Source: DATLWR01 sp035576205
GTDB taxonomy: Bacteria; Pseudomonadota; Zetaproteobacteria; Mariprofundales; Mariprofundaceae
Direction: 5' to 3'
Length of the DNA stretch: 26,820 nucleotides
NCBI GenBank assembly: GCA_035576205.1
Contig: DATLWR010000068.1
Location: forward strand, 1-26,820
Shown here: positions 24,356 through 26,820 of the stretch, one piece after another
Layout: each line of letters opens with the position of its first letter
Numbering within the stretch: the first letter of the stretch is position 1
Program-made: the position numbers and the translations under genes
The notes under the pieces: model-generated
The model's input: the letters and a program-made list of their open reading frames with translations, nothing else
What the model was told of the DNA's origin: nothing
Databases searched by the model: none

Positions 24356-25303
24356 ATGATCGAATTCATTCGTTCCGACACACATATCGATTTTCTCGGC
24401 AAGCGCCATATCGCCATGGGCATCTCGGGTTTCCTGGTGCTCGCTTCGATTCTGCTGCTGATCTTCAAGGGGCTGAATTTCGGCATCGACTTCACCGGCG
24501 GCACGCTGGTCGAAACCCGCTTTGCGACCCCTCCCGCCATCGCCGATGTCCGCGAGGCGCTCTCCACCAAGAACTACGGTGGCGCCGTCATCCAGCAATA
24601 CGGTGAGCCGAACGAAATCCTGATCCGTGTCCAGAACCATGACGGCGAGGACTCCTCGACGATCAGCAACGCCGTCCTGGCAGCCCTGGACGGCAAGTTC
24701 GGCAACGACAAGGTGGAGATGCGCCGTGTGGAATACGTCGGCCCGCAGGTCGGCAAGGAGCTGACCCAGGCCGGCATCATGGCCGTGCTGTTCGCGATGG
24801 TGGCGATCCTGCTCTATGTCACGCTGCGCTTCGAGTTCCGCTTCGCACTCGGTGCCGATCTGGCCCTGGCACATGACGTCTTCATCGTGCTGGGCGCCTT
24901 TGCCGTTACCGGCATGGAGTTCGACCTCACTGTCGTGGCCGGCGTGCTCACCGTGATCGGCTACTCGCTGAACGACACCATCGTGATCTTCGACCGTATC
25001 CGCGAAATGATGGCGCTCAACCGCAAGAAGAAGAATCCGGAGAATGAAGCGACCACCTCCAACCTGGCCATCAACCAGACGCTGAGCCGCTCGATCATTA
25101 CCTCGTTCACCGTCTTCCTGGTCGTGCTGGCGCTGTTCTTCCTGGGCGGCGAGGTGATCCACGGCTTTGCCTTCTCGCTGCTGGTCGGTGTGATCGCCGG
25201 TACCTACTCCTCGATCTATATCGCCAGCCCCATCATGCTGATGATGAAAGGCACGACGAAGAGTGCGGAAGAGACGAGCAAGGAACTGGAGGCCCGCCCC
25301 TGA
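24356..25303 (+). CDS. secF: Protein translocase subunit SecF
   Basis: A 315-residue inner-membrane protein with the first helix at about 20-38, the SecF hallmark GLNFGIDFTGGTLVETRF, a periplasmic domain, and five helices from about residue 140; GYSLNDTIVIFDRIRE carries the conserved Asp partner of SecD, and FALGADLALAHDVFIVLG precedes it. Length is close to E. coli SecF (323). It completes the SecDF complex; YajC and SecD are encoded immediately upstream. The stop is 5 bases before the next gene's start. Confidence 0.96.
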   Translation: MIEFIRSDTHIDFLGKRHIAMGISGFLVLASILLLIFKGLNFGIDFTGGTLVETRFATPPAIADVREALSTKNYGGAVIQQYGEPNEILIRVQNHDGEDSSTISNAVLAALDGKFGNDKVEMRRVEYVGPQVGKELTQAGIMAVLFAMVAILLYVTLRFEFRFALGADLALAHDVFIVLGAFAVTGMEFDLTVVAGVLTVIGYSLNDTIVIFDRIREMMALNRKKKNPENEATTSNLAINQTLSRSIITSFTVFLVVLALFFLGGEVIHGFAFSLLVGVIAGTYSSIYIASPIMLMMKGTTKSAEETSKELEARP

Positions 25304-25308
25304 CCTCG

Positions 25309-25701
25309 TTGCTGCCCGGCGATATCAGCCCGCGACTGCCGGGCGGTACGTTACTGTTCACCGGCTATGACGACCACTGGCTGAAGGTCGGCGAGCAGCG
25401 CTACACGGCAGGCCTCTGCCTGCACGCGGGATCGGTGACCTCCCCGTGGGGACCGGAACAGCTTGCCGGGCTGACCATCGGCCATCTCGAGCCCCTGCTC
25501 GACCCGCAGCCCGAGGTGCTGATTATCGGCACTGGCCGCCTGACCCGCTTCCCGTCAGCGGAAATCATGGAGTGGCTGGCCGGACGGCACGTCGGCTTCG
25601 AGTGCATGGATTCGCGGGCGGCTGCCCGCACCTACAACATCCTGGTCGGCGAGGGGCGCGAGGTCTCGGCCGCCATGCTGCTGCCCGACGCCGACGACTG
25701 A
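25309..25701 (+). CDS. Mth938-like (DUF498 / NDUFAF3-like) domain protein
   Basis: A 130-residue protein of the Mth938/DUF498 family, recognised by the PEVLIIGTGRLTRFPSAEIMEWLAGRHVGFECMDSRAAARTYNILVGEGR region, where the central GTG and the MDSRAAARTYN stretch are typical. Bacterial function is not settled; the mitochondrial relative NDUFAF3 acts in complex I assembly, which does not transfer automatically. No ATG or GTG is available at the 5' end, so the likely start is the TTG at 25309, five bases after the secF stop, with GGAGG 17 bases upstream in the end of secF; translational coupling is likely. Confidence 0.75.
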   Translation: MLPGDISPRLPGGTLLFTGYDDHWLKVGEQRYTAGLCLHAGSVTSPWGPEQLAGLTIGHLEPLLDPQPEVLIIGTGRLTRFPSAEIMEWLAGRHVGFECMDSRAAARTYNILVGEGREVSAAMLLPDADD

Positions 25702-25732
25702 CCCGGCATATCGCTCGCGGAGACAACGAACT

Positions 25733-26119
25733 ATGGCCCGTTTTGAACTTTGCACCGAGACCCACTTCTCCGCCGCCCACCAGCTGCGCGGCTATCCGGG
25801 CGACTGCGCCCGGTTGCACGGCCACAACTGGCACGTGAAACTCCATGTCGAGTGCGAACAGCTCGACGAACTGGGGCTCGGTATCGATTACAAGGTCATG
25901 AAGCGGGAGCTCAAGGCGGCGCTGGAGCCTTGGGATCATTACAATCTCAACGACGTCCCGCCATTCGACAAGATCAACCCGTCGAGCGAAAACGTCGCCC
26001 GCGAACTTTATCTGGAGATGAGCCGCAGGCTCGATGATGCCCGCCTGCGGGTTTCCCGTATCGAGATTTCCGAGACCTGCACGGCCTCCGTCACCTACTG
26101 GCCGGATCTGCCGCGCTGA
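25733..26119 (+). CDS. queD: 6-carboxy-5,6,7,8-tetrahydropterin synthase (QueD / PTPS family)
   Basis: A 128-residue T-fold enzyme. Zinc ligands are His16 (FSAAHQL), His29 and His31 (RLHGHNWH); the catalytic Cys25 sits in GDCARLHGH, as in QueD; DHYNLND (68-74) and SSENVARELY (84-93) are family motifs, and Glu114 in EISET binds the pterin. QueD converts dihydroneopterin triphosphate to 6-carboxytetrahydropterin in preQ1/queuosine synthesis, which fits the presence of tgt in the same run. GGAG lies about 11 bases before the ATG. queC, queE and queF are not in the window. Confidence 0.92.
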   Translation: MARFELCTETHFSAAHQLRGYPGDCARLHGHNWHVKLHVECEQLDELGLGIDYKVMKRELKAALEPWDHYNLNDVPPFDKINPSSENVARELYLEMSRRLDDARLRVSRIEISETCTASVTYWPDLPR

Positions 26120-26160
26120 GACGGTTCCCCAGCCGGCCTTTGGGGCGGTAGTATCCGCGC

Positions 26161-26496
26161 ATGGCCCGCAAACGCATCTTCCGCATCCGTTTTCACCACC
26201 AGGACAAGATCTATGAGATCTATGCCCACAGCGTCGGCTCTGCCGGCATGCTCGGCTTCGTCGAGGTCGCCGACCTTGCGTTCGGGGAAAAGTCGGCCAT
26301 CCTCCTCGACCCTAGCGAAGAGGGGCTGAAAAACGAGTTTGCCGGCGTGAAGCGAACCTATATTCCGTTGCACAGCATCATCCGCATCGACGAGGTCGAA
26401 AAACAGGGGCCTGCAAAGGTTTCCGCAGGCGGCAAGGGCAACATCATGCCATTTCCGGTACCGCTCTATGGAACATCTCCCGATACCACCGACTGA
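26161..26496 (+). CDS. DUF1820 family protein
   Basis: A 111-residue protein whose sequence (RIFRIRFHHQDKIYEIYAHSV, GFVEVADLAFGE, DPSEEGLKNEF, RTYIPLHSIIRIDEVEKQG) fits the DUF1820 family, common in gammaproteobacteria and with no assigned function. No signal peptide or membrane segment. It starts 42 bases after queD and closes the plus-strand run; the ribosome site is a poor GGGGCGG. A weak hairpin (26509-26525) follows. Confidence 0.85.
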   Translation: MARKRIFRIRFHHQDKIYEIYAHSVGSAGMLGFVEVADLAFGEKSAILLDPSEEGLKNEFAGVKRTYIPLHSIIRIDEVEKQGPAKVSAGGKGNIMPFPVPLYGTSPDTTD

Positions 26497-26508
26497 GTCG
26501 CCCCCGAA

Positions 26509-26525
26509 CGCATGAAAGACATGCG
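26509..26525 (+). terminator. Weak hairpin after the DUF1820 gene
   Basis: CGCATG (26509-26514) pairs with CATGCG (26520-26525) around AAAGA, followed by AATTTCATT. The 6-bp stem and interrupted T-tract make only a weak terminator, but it sits where the tgt-to-DUF1820 run should end. Confidence 0.35.
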
Positions 26526-26527
26526 AA

Positions 26528-26555
26528 TTTCATTGCGTTGGTATAGAGTTACAAT
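26528..26555 (+). promoter_or_regulatory. Possible promoter for the gene at 26579
   Basis: TACAAT (26550-26555) is a good -10; the best -35 at usual spacing is TTTCAT (26528-26533, 16 bases), which is poor. The surrounding 50 bases are AT-rich relative to the rest of the window. Confidence 0.35.
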
Positions 26556-26578
26556 AATCGGTTGTTCGGAGGCATGGG

Positions 26579-26820
26579 ATGAGCGATAAGGACGACAAGA
26601 AGCGGGAGCAGGAAAAACAGCGCGAACGCGACATGGATGCCGAAATCTTCGGCAAGACGATGGGCTTCGTTTATGCCAAGGACTCGAAGAAATTCGAGGA
26701 TATGACCACGCTGGACCACGCCCACGCCCCGGGCCTGAACAGGGAGGAGGAGGACTACCAGGCAACCGTCCGCTTCGCCAGCCCGAAAGCCATGGCCCAA
26801 AGCAGCCAACCGAAGCCTGC
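26579..26820 (+). CDS. Protein of unknown function, 3' end outside window
   Basis: An open frame of 80 codons running off the window. It starts at the ATG at 26579 with GGAGG six bases upstream; an ATG at 26574 is out of frame and stops after two codons. The N-terminus is very rich in Lys, Glu, Asp and Arg (MSDKDDKKREQEKQRERD), with a segment IFGKTMGFVYAKDSKKFEDMT behind it and a Gln/Ser/Pro-rich part at the cut end. I do not recognise a family. No signal peptide or membrane helix is seen in the visible part, so it is likely cytoplasmic. Confidence 0.7.
   Translation, partial: MSDKDDKKREQEKQRERDMDAEIFGKTMGFVYAKDSKKFEDMTTLDHAHAPGLNREEEDYQATVRFASPKAMAQSSQPKP

Noticed and set aside
22351..24570. 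Open frame of 739 codons on the minus strand opposite yajC, secD and secF
   Set aside because: Antisense shadow of strongly conserved Sec genes in GC-rich DNA; composition (Gly, Asp, Ala, His) is that of a reverse frame and no motif is present.
1..26820. Search by eye for CRISPR repeats, insertion sequences, tRNAs and phage or defence genes
   Set aside because: No regularly spaced repeats, transposase motifs, cloverleaf-like stretches or defence-type domains were found; base composition is even across the window.

Overview
The window is a gene-dense stretch (no gap above about 180 bases; GC roughly 60% by eye) of a Gram-negative bacterial chromosome, almost certainly a proteobacterium. Evidence for this is the gmk-rpoZ-spoT gene order, tgt-yajC-secD-secF, a Rep-type helicase, a DUF1820 gene, and signal peptides and an outer-membrane-type barrel in the exported proteins. 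A short zinc-ribbon (four-Cys) L28 and a long cysteine-rich nitronate-monooxygenase-family protein are less typical of the best-known gamma- and betaproteobacteria, so a deeper lineage (for example Zetaproteobacteria or Magnetococcia) is possible; I cannot name the organism. I see no insertion sequences, CRISPR arrays, tRNAs, rRNAs or phage genes.

Layout. 2-487: 3' end of biosynthetic threonine deaminase (ilvA). 510-3142: a divergent pair, a secreted FecR-domain protein (-) and a TPR protein with a C-terminal outer-membrane barrel (+), each with a recognisable promoter in the shared spacer. 3191-4306 (-): THUMP-type rRNA methyltransferase. 4485-5885 (+): NAD(P)H-dependent flavin oxidoreductase of the nitronate monooxygenase family. 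5985-7616 (+): long PilZ-like protein behind a promoter with a perfect -35 box. 7632-9581 (-): Rep/UvrD helicase. 9676-11034 (+): phosphomannomutase/phosphoglucomutase, convergent with recG (11056-13053, -). 13183-13374 (+): rpmB, whose terminator is shared with the gene coming from the other side.

13443-21065 (-) is one long run of eight genes in transcription order: heme-c sensor/HD-GYP protein, exported dienelactone hydrolase, SNF-family sodium symporter, ferredoxin, gmk, rpoZ, spoT, ridA. It joins guanine-nucleotide and (p)ppGpp metabolism with a likely c-di-GMP phosphodiesterase. 21191-26496 (+) is a second run: tgt, yajC, secD, secF, an Mth938-like gene, queD and a DUF1820 gene; it combines protein export with two queuosine genes. 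A gene of unknown function starts at 26579 and runs off the end.

Most of the window is housekeeping. The least explained parts are the FecR/TPR-barrel pair, the c-type-heme HD-GYP protein in front of the stringent-response genes, the long PilZ-like protein, and the cysteine cluster of the flavin oxidoreductase. Two c-di-GMP-related proteins (PilZ-like and HD-GYP) occur in one window.
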